From Streptomyces griseus (GTDB taxonomy: Bacteria; Actinomycetota; Actinomycetes; Streptomycetales; Streptomycetaceae): a DNA stretch of 64,000 nt. Where the stretch lies: positions 1 to 64,000 of the forward strand of contig NZ_UAVD01000043.1 of NCBI RefSeq assembly GCF_900460065.1, in the 5' to 3' direction. This document shows positions 50,681 to 59,372 of this stretch, in pieces (within the stretch, counting starts at the first letter, position 1; every line of letters begins with the position of its first letter). Below the pieces are notes generated by a model. It was given only the letters and a program-made list of their open reading frames with translations, was not told the origin of the DNA and did not search any database. The translations under genes and the position numbers were made by a program.

Positions 50681-52918
50681 TTACAGCTCCTTGATGCGGA
50701 TGTCGCGGTAGGAGATGACGTCGGTGACGCCGTGCACCTGGAGCCCGATGTGGCCGGAGGCGAACCGCCGGCCGTCGGTGCCCGGGTCGTCGCCCCGGGG
50801 CGGCTCGAAGAGCTGACCACCGGTGTTGTCGAACTCGTTGATCAGGACACCGTTGCGGTAGATCTCGTAGTGCTGGTCGACGACCTTGATCTCGTAGTCG
50901 TTCCAGGTGCCCTTGGGCGTGACCCCGGCGCCGCCGAGCCCCACCCGGTCGAAGCCGTACACCGAACCGGTCTTGTACATGTCGCCGTCCGGCCGGTCGT
51001 TGACCTGGATCTCATGGCCGTACTTGATGGCGACCCACTCCGGACGCGATTCCTCCGGGTGGTCGTGGACCTTCGGGAAGCGGACGAAGACCCCGCCGTT
51101 GGCATGGCCCGAGCCCGGGGCGTCGTCCCGCCACTGGAGCTTGAGCGAGTAGTCGCCGAAGGCCCGGTTCGGCAGCCACAGCATGCCCATCCCGTCCACC
51201 GTGGTGGAGCTGGTGATGGAGCCCTCCTCCTCGTTCAGCTCGAACTTGCCGCCGCCCACGTGCTCCCACTTGGCGAGCGAGGCCGCCGTGCCGTCGAACA
51301 GCTTGGTGTAGCCCTCGGACTGGCCCGGCTTGCCGATGCCGGACTGCTTGGCGGCCTGGTTGATCGCCCTGCGCTCGCGCTGGTCGATGACGCCGTCGGT
51401 CTTCAGCCTGTCGAGGACCGCCGTCACGTGCTTGAGGAACAGCGCGTGGGAGGACCAGTCCTTCTCGTCCTCGATCAGCTCGTTGATCGTGCAGCGGTTA
51501 CGGGTGATCCGGTTCGGGACGCCCGTGTCGACCGTGCCGACGAAGACGGTGTGCCGCTCGTCGAACTCCGCGCAGTTCGGCGCGGGAACGCCGCCGCCCC
51601 GGGCGATGGTGAACGACGCCTTCTTCGCCTCGGAGGTGTTGCCCGCCTTGTCCGTCGCCCGGTGGGCGATCGTGTGGTGGCCGACCCGGTCGACGATCAC
51701 CGGAGCGGTGTACGCGAGGTACGGTCCGCCGTCGAGGCTGTACTCGACCTTGTCCACGCCCGAGTCGTCGTCGGTCGCGGTGACCGTCGCCCTGGCGCTG
51801 GTGATGAACGCGCCGTCGCTGTTCTTGTCGCCCTCGACCTTCACCGAGGTCTCCGGAGCCGTCCCGTCCTGCGACGGCGGCTCCACCACGATGAACTCGA
51901 CGGACTTCGCGTCCGCGACATTCCCCGACCGGTCGGTGGCCCGGTAGCGGACGGTGTGCTCGCCCAGATCGTGGACCATCACCGGTGCGGTGTACGGCTT
52001 CCACTCGCCGTCCGCACCGAGCGCGTACTCGATGGTGTTGACGCCGGACCCGGTGTCGGACGCGGTCACGGTGACCGTGGCCATTCCCAGGTACGCGCCC
52101 GCTTCGTCCTTCTCGCCCGAGACGGTCGCCGAGGTCTCCGGCGGCGTCTCGTCGTCGGTCGGCGGCGCGGCGACCGAGAAGTCGACGGACTTCTCCGCCG
52201 CCACGTTGCCGGCCTTGTCGGTGGCCCGGTAGCGGACCGTGTGGTCGCCGACCTCGTTCACCACGACGGGCGCGGTGTAGGGCTGCCACTCGCCGTCCGC
52301 GCCGAGGGCGAACTCGACGGTGTCGACGCCGGAGCCCTCGTCGGTGGCCTCGATGCCGACCGTGGCCTGGCCGATGTACGCGCCGTCGCCGTTCTGGTCG
52401 CCGTCGACCTTCGCCGAGGTCGCGGGGGCCTCGGTGTCCTCGCCGCCGCCCTCGGTGACGGTCAGGATGCCCTGCATCATGCCGTGGCCGGGGATCGTGC
52501 AGTGGTAGAAGTACCGGCCGGGCGACAGCGTGACCTCCACGCTGTGCTTGCCGCCCTCGGAGTCGCCCGGGTTGGCCAGGATGTTCAGCTGGACGTCGTT
52601 GTTGAACTCCGGGTCCGACACGCTGAACGTCAGCGTGTGCGGCATGCTCGTCGTGTTCCCGGTGGCCGCGCTGTTCTCGAAGACGATGGTCGCCTTGCCG
52701 GCCACCGCCGTCTTCGGAGCGGACAGATAGCGGTCGATCGGATCGCCCGCGGTCCAGGTCAGCACCTGGTCGGCGGCCCGGGCCCCGGGGGTGTCGCCGC
52801 CCTTGCCGTACGCGGCGGTCGAGGTCAGTCCGAGGACCATCAGGAGGGAGGCCAGCAGGGCCACCCAGAAACTCGGCGGACGGTGCCGCCCGCGCGTGGG
52901 GAGCGAGTGGTGTCTCAC
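50681..52918 (-). CDS. Secreted cupredoxin / Ig-like repeat / DUF1080 multidomain protein
   Basis: 745 residues. Signal or anchor at about 15-38. A cupredoxin domain (50-155) keeps a complete type-1 copper site: His94, Cys140, His145 and Met148 in FYHCTIPGHGMM. Three tandem repeats of about 90 residues follow (about 163-435), each with YTAPVVVNEVGDHTVRYRAT-like sequence, as in OmpL47/Ig-like bacterial repeats. After a linker with Cys and a charged helix (about 445-540), the last 200 residues are a DUF1080/3-keto-disaccharide hydrolase domain (YTKLFDGTAASLAKWEHVGG, GVFVRFP). GTG start overlaps the upstream stop. Probable extracellular carbohydrate-active protein. Confidence 0.85.
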   Translation of the reverse strand: MRHHSLPTRGRHRPPSFWVALLASLLMVLGLTSTAAYGKGGDTPGARAADQVLTWTAGDPIDRYLSAPKTAVAGKATIVFENSAATGNTTSMPHTLTFSVSDPEFNNDVQLNILANPGDSEGGKHSVEVTLSPGRYFYHCTIPGHGMMQGILTVTEGGGEDTEAPATSAKVDGDQNGDGAYIGQATVGIEATDEGSGVDTVEFALGADGEWQPYTAPVVVNEVGDHTVRYRATDKAGNVAAEKSVDFSVAAPPTDDETPPETSATVSGEKDEAGAYLGMATVTVTASDTGSGVNTIEYALGADGEWKPYTAPVMVHDLGEHTVRYRATDRSGNVADAKSVEFIVVEPPSQDGTAPETSVKVEGDKNSDGAFITSARATVTATDDDSGVDKVEYSLDGGPYLAYTAPVIVDRVGHHTIAHRATDKAGNTSEAKKASFTIARGGGVPAPNCAEFDERHTVFVGTVDTGVPNRITRNRCTINELIEDEKDWSSHALFLKHVTAVLDRLKTDGVIDQRERRAINQAAKQSGIGKPGQSEGYTKLFDGTAASLAKWEHVGGGKFELNEEEGSITSSTTVDGMGMLWLPNRAFGDYSLKLQWRDDAPGSGHANGGVFVRFPKVHDHPEESRPEWVAIKYGHEIQVNDRPDGDMYKTGSVYGFDRVGLGGAGVTPKGTWNDYEIKVVDQHYEIYRNGVLINEFDNTGGQLFEPPRGDDPGTDGRRFASGHIGLQVHGVTDVISYRDIRIKEL

Positions 52919-55419
52919 TTCGCCGCCGCCTTTCCGACGAGATCCGCGGCGGCCGGCGTCGCGCCGCCGCCCTTGTACGACACGCGCCACAGCGCCGACT
53001 TGGAGTCGGAGGTGAAGAACCCGCGCCCGTAGTCCAGGACGTACAGCGAACCGTCCGGCGCGAACTTCCAGTCCATCAGGTTGCGGATGCCGTCCGCCCC
53101 GACCGGGATGATCTTCTTCAACGACTCGGCGTGCGTGGGCAGTCCGCCCTTGCCGACCGTCTTCGGGTCGGTGAGCACGGCGTGCCGGGGCTGGGTGTCG
53201 TCGTAGAAGTCACCGACGAACCACTTGCCGTCCCAGTAGGCCGGCCACTTGGCGGTGGACTCGCTCTGCGCGTCGTAACGGTAGACCGGGCCGTTCATCG
53301 TGGCCTGTCCGCCGCCCTTGAGCCAGGGGAGCAGCTGCTTGCCCTCCTCCGGCTTGTAGCTCGGTACGCCGTTGGCGTCGCGCGGGTAGTCGACCCCGCC
53401 GCCCTGCGGGGAGTACCAGATGGTGTTCGGGGTCACCGGCGGCAGCTTGACCAGGCCGTCGTTGTTCGGCGACTCGTTCTTCGGGGCCTTGCAGTCGTAC
53501 CAGCCCAGCGGCTTGGTCGGGTCGGGCAGATTGCGGTCCCGGTAGGGCTGGTTGTTGCCCATGCAGTACGGCCAGCCGTGGTTGCCCGCCGTGGTGATCG
53601 CGGCGAACGTGTCGTACTTCGCCGGACCCCAGGTGGTCGACGGGGAGCCCGCGTCGGGTCCGACCCAGCCCGCGTACAGGGTGTCCGTCGACGGGTCGAT
53701 CGAGATGCGCGCCGGGTTGCGCACGCCCATCACGTAGATCTCGCCGCGGGTCTTGCCGCCGCCCTCGTCCGGCTCCTTGCCGGTGAAGAGGTTGCCGGAG
53801 GGCAGGGTGTACGTGCCGTCGTCCTCCGGGTGGATCCGCAGGATCTTCCCGTTGAGGTTGTTGGTGTTGCCCGCGGTGCGCCGGGCGTCGGCGAAGGAGA
53901 CGCCCTTGTAGTTCGGCTGCGGGTTGTTGCCGGAGTAACCGTCGCTGAAACCGGAGGAGTTGTTGTCACCGGTCGCGATGTACAGGTTGTCCTTCGAGTC
54001 CCACGCCATGCCGCCGCCCGCGTGGCAGCAGCTGTTGATCTGCACCGGCCAGCCCAGCAGCACCTTCTCCGACGCCGTGTCCAGCTTGTTGGTCGCGGAG
54101 TCGAAGGTGAAGCGCGAGACCTGACGGGTCGCCATGCGTTTGTCGCGGTCGATCTTCGCGTGCGGCGTGTAGTGCAGGTAGACCCAGCCGTTGGACGCGA
54201 AGTCGGGGTCCAGCTCGATGCCGAGCAACCCCTCCTCGTTCTTGACCAGTTCGTCGCCGCCGCCCTTGTTGCCAAAGACGTCCAGCGCACCCGCGAGGGT
54301 GACCTTCTCGGTCTTCGGGTCGTAGACGTGGATCTCGCCCTTGCCCTTGCCGATGTTCGGGTCGTTCCAGTCGATGACGACCGGCCGGGAGCTGTCGGCC
54401 CCGCCGCGCCCGATGTAGAAGACCCGCCCGTCCGGCGCGGTCACCATGCCGTGCGGCTCGCCGATCTGGTCGTTCTGGCCCGGCTGGTTGGGCTGGGTGA
54501 CCCGCTCGGCGGTGTAGTTCGAGGTGATCGTCGCCTTGCAGTCGGCCTGCGAGGTCCGGTTCGTCCAGGCGAGGGCGCCCCGCAGATGGTCGCGGAAGTC
54601 GGTCTCCGCGAAGCTGTCCGCCGTACCGCCCATGGCCGTGTAGAAGGACCGGCCGCCGTCGTAGTCGCGGCACCAGGAGACCGGGTGGTCCCAGCCGTTG
54701 GCGCTCGCGCCCGGCTTGTACGTCAACTCCCGCACGCGCGCCACCGTGTGCACCTCACCGGACGGGTTCTTCGTCCAGTTCAGCCACTTGTCGGGTCGCT
54801 TCCACTCCAACGGCAGGTTCTTGGTGGCCGGGTGGACCCGGTCACCGATCTCCACGGTCGCCCGCTGCGTGGAAGCGGGGCTGTTCGCCGCGGGACGGGC
54901 TCCGACCAGCCCGGTGAACCAATCGGAGTACGGCTCGGTGCGCGCCGCGTCATGGATGCCGAGGAATCCGCCGCCCGCCTCCATGTAGGCCTCCAGCCCC
55001 GCTTCCTGCTCCGGGTCGAGGACGTCGCCCCCGCCGGTCAGGAAGACGACGGCGTGGAACGAGCCCAGCCGCTTGCCGTTGGTGAAGACCTTCGGGTCGG
55101 CCGTGGCCACCGTGGTGAACCGGCCGGCCTCCGGGCCGCTCAGCCCGATCTTCTCGATCGCCGCGATCCCGGCGTCCGTGTACGGCGCCTCGTCGCCGGC
55201 CGACGCGTGGAAGACCAGGACCTTGACCTGGTTCCTCGCCCCCGGCGGCGACGGCAGGGACAACGTTGTCGCCATCTTCTCCACCAGAGCCCGGTCCGGC
55301 GAAGGATCCGCGCTGGCCGGGCCGCCGCCGCCCAGCAGGGACACGGTCAGTGCGCCGGCCGCCACGGCCGCCGCGAGGCCGCGTCGTGATCTGGACCGGT
55401 GATGTGATGCGCGCTGCAT
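52915..55419 (-). CDS. Secreted ThuA - PQQ-type sugar dehydrogenase fusion protein
   Basis: 834 residues. Signal peptide with twin Arg (SRSRRGLAAAVAAGALTVSL). ThuA-like domain at about 50-285 (VKVLVFHASAGDEAPYTDAG, VFLTGGGDVLDPEQEAGLEA, GGFLGIHDAARTEPYSDWF). Then a glucose/sorbosone dehydrogenase-type beta-propeller (about 310-815) with EEGLLGIELDPDFASNGWVY, INSCCHAGGGMAWDSKDNLY, and YVMGVRNPARISIDP. Predicted to act outside the cell on sugars; whether it binds PQQ is not shown. The start after GAGGGGTGGGTGACCAC is chosen because the signal peptide begins there. Coupled to the downstream cupredoxin gene. Confidence 0.85.
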   Translation of the reverse strand: MQRASHHRSRSRRGLAAAVAAGALTVSLLGGGGPASADPSPDRALVEKMATTLSLPSPPGARNQVKVLVFHASAGDEAPYTDAGIAAIEKIGLSGPEAGRFTTVATADPKVFTNGKRLGSFHAVVFLTGGGDVLDPEQEAGLEAYMEAGGGFLGIHDAARTEPYSDWFTGLVGARPAANSPASTQRATVEIGDRVHPATKNLPLEWKRPDKWLNWTKNPSGEVHTVARVRELTYKPGASANGWDHPVSWCRDYDGGRSFYTAMGGTADSFAETDFRDHLRGALAWTNRTSQADCKATITSNYTAERVTQPNQPGQNDQIGEPHGMVTAPDGRVFYIGRGGADSSRPVVIDWNDPNIGKGKGEIHVYDPKTEKVTLAGALDVFGNKGGGDELVKNEEGLLGIELDPDFASNGWVYLHYTPHAKIDRDKRMATRQVSRFTFDSATNKLDTASEKVLLGWPVQINSCCHAGGGMAWDSKDNLYIATGDNNSSGFSDGYSGNNPQPNYKGVSFADARRTAGNTNNLNGKILRIHPEDDGTYTLPSGNLFTGKEPDEGGGKTRGEIYVMGVRNPARISIDPSTDTLYAGWVGPDAGSPSTTWGPAKYDTFAAITTAGNHGWPYCMGNNQPYRDRNLPDPTKPLGWYDCKAPKNESPNNDGLVKLPPVTPNTIWYSPQGGGVDYPRDANGVPSYKPEEGKQLLPWLKGGGQATMNGPVYRYDAQSESTAKWPAYWDGKWFVGDFYDDTQPRHAVLTDPKTVGKGGLPTHAESLKKIIPVGADGIRNLMDWKFAPDGSLYVLDYGRGFFTSDSKSALWRVSYKGGGATPAAADLVGKAAAK

Positions 55420-55735
55420 GTGGTCACCCACCCCTCTGTGGTCACTGCACCTCTCGGTGACTGTGGCTTGCTCACTCTTCGTCAGTAGCTGTTGATCCAC
55501 TACCTCTTGGTCCACTGCCTCGTGGTCCGCAGCCTCTTGATTCACTGCGACAGCGCACGAAGCTAGACCTCTTTTCGCGGTCCGCCAATAGGTATGGCAG
55601 CAATCGTGTGAACTTTGTCCTGGGTGTGGATAAACGGGGGTGCCCCGGCTACGGTGTGGCCCGTTCCGGGATCCCGTGAGCGCCGTCCCGTCGCGGCGGC
55701 ATCGTCAGTCTCTGTATCGCAGATGGGAGTTCGAC
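55420..55735. other. 316-bp divergent region between ThuA fusion and laccase
   Basis: No gene called. Contains the 15-bp repeats at 55485-55544 and an AT-rich patch at 55560-55630 that probably holds the two promoters. A Shine-Dalgarno-like GGGAG precedes the laccase ATG. Confidence 0.5.
55485..55544. repeat. Four imperfect 15-bp tandem repeats
   Basis: Units GTAGCTGTTGATCCA, CTACCTCTTGGTCCA, CTGCCTCGTGGTCCG and CAGCCTCTTGATTCA. They lie in frame with the minus-strand gene and would encode D/N-x-E-A/V-V pentapeptides ahead of its signal peptide, but more likely are in the 5' leader or promoter. Confidence 0.75.
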
Positions 55736-56782
55736 ATGGACCGAAGGACCTTCAGCCGGCGGATGCTGGTCGGTGGCGCAGCCGCGGCCGCGACCGGGGT
55801 GACATCGTTGTCGCTCGGGGCGGTGGAGGCGAGCTCGGCCGAGAATCCGCCGCGTACGGCCCCGGCCGGCGGGGTGGTGCGCCGACTGAAGATGTACGCC
55901 GAGAAGCTGCCGAACGGCGAGCTGGGCTACGGCTTCGAGAAGGGCAAGGCCTCGATCCCCGGCCCCCTCATCGAGCTGAACGAGGGCGACACGGTCCACA
56001 TCGAGTTCGAGAACCTCACCGACGTCGACGCCAGCCTCCACGTCCACGGGGTCGACTACGACATCGCCAACGACGGCACCCGGATGAACAAGAGCCACGT
56101 CGAGCCCGGCGGCACCCGGACGTACACCTGGCGCACCCACGCCCCGGGCCGCCGCAAGGACGGCACCTACGAGCCGGGCAGCGCGGGCTACTGGCACTAC
56201 CACGACCACGTCGTCGGCACGGACCACGGCACCGGCGGCATCCGCAAGGGGCTGTACGGGCCGGTCGTCGTGCGCCGCAAGGGCGACATCCTGCCCGACC
56301 AGACCTGCACGGTCGTCTTCAACGACATGATGATCAACAACAAGACGGCCCACAACAGCGTCAACTTCGAGGCCACGGTGGGTGATCGGCTCGAATTCGT
56401 CATGATCACGCACGGTGAGTTCTACCACACCTTCCACATCCACGGTCACCGCTGGGCGGACAACCGGACGGGCATCCTCACCGGCCCCGACGACCCGAGC
56501 CGGGTCATCGACAACAAGATCTGCGGCCCCGCGGACTCCTTCGGCCTCCAGATCATCGCGGGCGAACGCGTGGGCGCGGGCGCCTGGATGTACCACTGTC
56601 ACGTGCAGAGCCACTCCGACATGGGGATGGCCGGGCTGCTGCTGATCAAGAAGGCCGACGGCACCATCCCGGGCTACGAACCGCATCACGCGGCGGGCGG
56701 CACGGAGAAGAAGGCCGGGGCGAAGGGCGCCGGCGCGAACGCGGACAAGGCCGCGAAGGGCGCCGCGGAGCACCAGCACTGA
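55736..56782 (+). CDS. Two-domain small laccase (SLAC/EpoA type)
   Basis: 348 residues. Tat signal peptide DRRTFSRRMLVGGAAAAAT. All copper ligands fall at the positions known for S. coelicolor SLAC: HVHG (102-105), HYHDH (154-158), HTFHIHGH (231-238) and HCHVQSHSDMGM (287-298), with Cys288 and Met298 at the type-1 site. Exported folded as a trimer; oxidises phenols with reduction of oxygen. A Lys/Ala-rich, His-ended tail follows the second domain. ATG preceded by GGGAG. Confidence 0.96.
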   Translation: MDRRTFSRRMLVGGAAAAATGVTSLSLGAVEASSAENPPRTAPAGGVVRRLKMYAEKLPNGELGYGFEKGKASIPGPLIELNEGDTVHIEFENLTDVDASLHVHGVDYDIANDGTRMNKSHVEPGGTRTYTWRTHAPGRRKDGTYEPGSAGYWHYHDHVVGTDHGTGGIRKGLYGPVVVRRKGDILPDQTCTVVFNDMMINNKTAHNSVNFEATVGDRLEFVMITHGEFYHTFHIHGHRWADNRTGILTGPDDPSRVIDNKICGPADSFGLQIIAGERVGAGAWMYHCHVQSHSDMGMAGLLLIKKADGTIPGYEPHHAAGGTEKKAGAKGAGANADKAAKGAAEHQH

Positions 56783-56808
56783 CCCCGGCCGTGTCCCCGT
56801 CCGTCACG

Positions 56809-56831
56809 GGGCCCGCGGAGGGGGCGGGCCC
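56809..56831. terminator. Hairpin after the laccase gene
   Basis: 8-bp GC stem GGGCCCGC/GCGGGCCC with a 7-nt loop, 26 bases after the stop. Weaker than others in the window. Confidence 0.5.
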
Positions 56832-56872
56832 GGTCACGGGCGAAAGCCCGCCCGGTCGAGGACGTCGCTCGT

Positions 56873-56907
56873 CACGGGCCACGGGCCACGGGCCACGGAC
56901 CACGGGC
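56873..56907. repeat. Five tandem heptamers
   Basis: CACGGGC repeated five times with one base change in the fourth copy, in the 198-bp convergent gap between laccase and helicase genes; further single copies lie nearby. Confidence 0.85.
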
Positions 56908-56980
56908 GAAGGGCCACCCGCCCCGGCCACGGGCTTGCCCCGGCCGAGGACGGCCCCGGCCCGGCCCGGCGCGGCCCCGG

Positions 56981-59212
56981 TCACGGGCGGCCGGCGTCGT
57001 CCGCGAGTCGCCGTTGCTCCTCCTCGACGATCGCCCGGGCCAGCTCGGCGTCGGAGACGTCCACCGCGTCCGGGGTGGTCTCCGCGAGATCGCTGCGCCG
57101 GGCGTACGCGTCGAACAGCCGGTCCTTGCGGGCCAGCAGTTCCACCAGCCGCTGGTCGACGCTGTCCGTGGCCAGCAGCCGGTGCACCTGGACCGGGCGC
57201 ACCTGCCCCATCCGGTGCGCCCGGGCGACGGCCTGGTGCTCCAGCGTCGGCTTGATCTGCGGTTCGCACAGGATGACCACGGAGGCGGCCTGCATGTTCA
57301 GCCCGGTGCCCCCGGCCTGGATCTGGCTCAGCAGCACCGCGTGCCCGTCCACGGCGGAGAAGGCGTCGACGAGCTCCTGCCGCCGGGCCGGCGCGACGCT
57401 CCCGGAGAGCGGTCCGAAGGCGTCCGGGCCCAGGGCTTCGCCGACCGTCGCGAGGACCTCGCGGAAGTAGGAGAAGACGACCACCTTCAGGCCGGACTCG
57501 CTCGCCTCGTCGACCAGTTCGCGCAGCCGCCCCAGCTTGGCGGACGCCTCCGGCACGGCGTACGCGGCCCGGCGCATCCGCTGGAACCGCCCCGAGGCGA
57601 CCGCCTCGCGGTAGGCCTCCCGGTCCTCGGCGCCCAGCTCCTCCCACTCGTCCACCTGTACCAGCGCCGGGAGCTCGGCCAGCACGTCGGCCTGGTTGCG
57701 GCGCAGATAGGCCGGGGCGACGGCCCGGCGGAAGGCCCGTGAACCGGCCGCGCCATGGGTGCCGCTGACCGACGGCGCGAGCTCCGGGCGGAGCTGGCGC
57801 ACCAGGCTGCGGAACTCCTCGACCCGGTTCTCCATCGGGGTGCCCGTGAGGAACAGCACCCGCTCCACCCGCTCGGCCCAGCCGGCCACCGCCCGCGAAC
57901 GGCGGGCCGCGGGGTTCTTCACGAAGTGGGCCTCGTCCACGACCAGCATCCCGGGCCGCACCGAGTCCGCCGCCCCGGGCAGCAGGTGCAGCGCGTCGAA
58001 CGTGGTCACCGCGACCCCGCCGTTCTCCCGCCAGTCCGCGAACGCCCCGGTCCGCTCCGCACCGTGCACCGGCACCGCGCGCAGGGTGGAGCGGGCCCGG
58101 ATCTCGCGGGTCCAGTTGATCAGCACGCTCGCCGGGCAGACCACGAGGAAGTGGCTTTCGCCGTGTGCGGCGAGATGGGCGAGCGCCGCGATGGCCTGCA
58201 CGGTCTTGCCGAGCCCCATCTCGTCCCCGATGACCACCCGCTTCTGCGCCAGCGCGAAGCGCGCCCCGAACGCCTGGTAGCCGCGCAGGGACACCCGCAG
58301 ACACGTGTCGTCCAGGCGCAGCGCGCGCACCCGGTCCGCGATCCCGGCGGGCAGGAACCCCTCGGCGGCGTCCCGGTCCGGACCGCTGCCGGACAACTCG
58401 GCGAGCAGGCTGTAGTACTCGGCGGACCGCAGCTCGAAGTCCACCCAGGCCTCGGCGGACGACGCCGGCGCCCGCAGCAGGTCTGCCGACACCTGGGCGA
58501 AAAGCACCGGCAGCTCCCGTTCCACGGCCTCCGCCACGGCCGCCCGCACCCCGTCGACGGCCTCCCGCGCCCGCGCCCGCGCCTCCCGCCCCGTGAACAG
58601 CATCCGCAGCCGGCTCCCGGCCGGTCCGGCCGCCGCCACCAGGGGGTCGAGCCGCTCGCTGAGCCGCCGCGCCGCGTCCACCGCACGCCGCACGTCCGCA
58701 CCGGCCTCCACCAGCCGGTGCAGCGCGACGACCAGCGCGGTGCTCGTGTCGTCGGGAGCGTCCACGTCGATCCGCACCGATACGGTGTCCCGCACGGCGT
58801 GGGCGATCTGCCCGGCTGCCGCCAGCGCCTGATCGGCCGTGTGCGCGCCGACGCCGGGAATCTGCCGGAGTTCGTAACGGCCGGTGCCGTGGACCTGCCC
58901 GACGGTGCCGAACCCGGCCTGCTCCAACGCCCCGAGCCGCAGCCGCCCCTCGGTGACGTCCTTGAGCCGGGACACGGGGATGGCGGCCAGCTCCCGGTTC
59001 ACCAGGGAGTCGAGCACCGGATCGAGCACGGAGCGCACGGCGTCCACGGCGTTCCCCCGGTCCGCCGGCACGGCACGGGCGCTCTCCAGGAGCCGCTCCG
59101 CCCGTGCGAGGAGTTCCCGGACCGCGCCGCCCGTCGGGACCCGGCTCGCGGCGGCCCCGTGCGCGCGTGTCCCGACGGCCGTGCTGCCGCCCGCCGCCCC
59201 GCTCTGCCTCAT
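56981..59212 (-). CDS. SNF2-family DNA helicase/translocase
   Basis: 743 residues. Walker A in GDEMGLGKTVQA (329-340), DEAH at 426-429, TGTPMENRVEE (motif III region), VVVFSYFREVLATVG, and motif VI QAVARAHRMGQVRPVQVHRL make the two RecA lobes. The N-terminal 320 residues are unlike most bacterial SNF2 proteins: a helix-hairpin-helix-like LRQIPGVGAHTADQALAAAG (about 115-134) and Arg/Ala helices (170-245). The start after AGAGGGACGTAC is used. Probably remodels DNA-protein complexes; role in repair is inferred only. Confidence 0.9.
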   Translation of the reverse strand: MRQSGAAGGSTAVGTRAHGAAASRVPTGGAVRELLARAERLLESARAVPADRGNAVDAVRSVLDPVLDSLVNRELAAIPVSRLKDVTEGRLRLGALEQAGFGTVGQVHGTGRYELRQIPGVGAHTADQALAAAGQIAHAVRDTVSVRIDVDAPDDTSTALVVALHRLVEAGADVRRAVDAARRLSERLDPLVAAAGPAGSRLRMLFTGREARARAREAVDGVRAAVAEAVERELPVLFAQVSADLLRAPASSAEAWVDFELRSAEYYSLLAELSGSGPDRDAAEGFLPAGIADRVRALRLDDTCLRVSLRGYQAFGARFALAQKRVVIGDEMGLGKTVQAIAALAHLAAHGESHFLVVCPASVLINWTREIRARSTLRAVPVHGAERTGAFADWRENGGVAVTTFDALHLLPGAADSVRPGMLVVDEAHFVKNPAARRSRAVAGWAERVERVLFLTGTPMENRVEEFRSLVRQLRPELAPSVSGTHGAAGSRAFRRAVAPAYLRRNQADVLAELPALVQVDEWEELGAEDREAYREAVASGRFQRMRRAAYAVPEASAKLGRLRELVDEASESGLKVVVFSYFREVLATVGEALGPDAFGPLSGSVAPARRQELVDAFSAVDGHAVLLSQIQAGGTGLNMQAASVVILCEPQIKPTLEHQAVARAHRMGQVRPVQVHRLLATDSVDQRLVELLARKDRLFDAYARRSDLAETTPDAVDVSDAELARAIVEEEQRRLADDAGRP

Positions 59213-59372
59213 GTACGTCCCTCTGTTCCCGGAGCGGGTGTCCCACCGCCCCGGTGCCGGTGTGTCACCGCCCGGGGACCCGCTCCGCCGGCTCTCCCGC
59301 CATCGTGCCACGCACCGGCGACAGGCCCGCGCCCCGCGACGCAGCCCCCGGTCCCCGCCGGGCGTCGGGGCG

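Noticed and set aside
56873..56907. CACGGGC heptamers as a small CRISPR-like array
   Set aside because: Units are directly abutting with no spacers.
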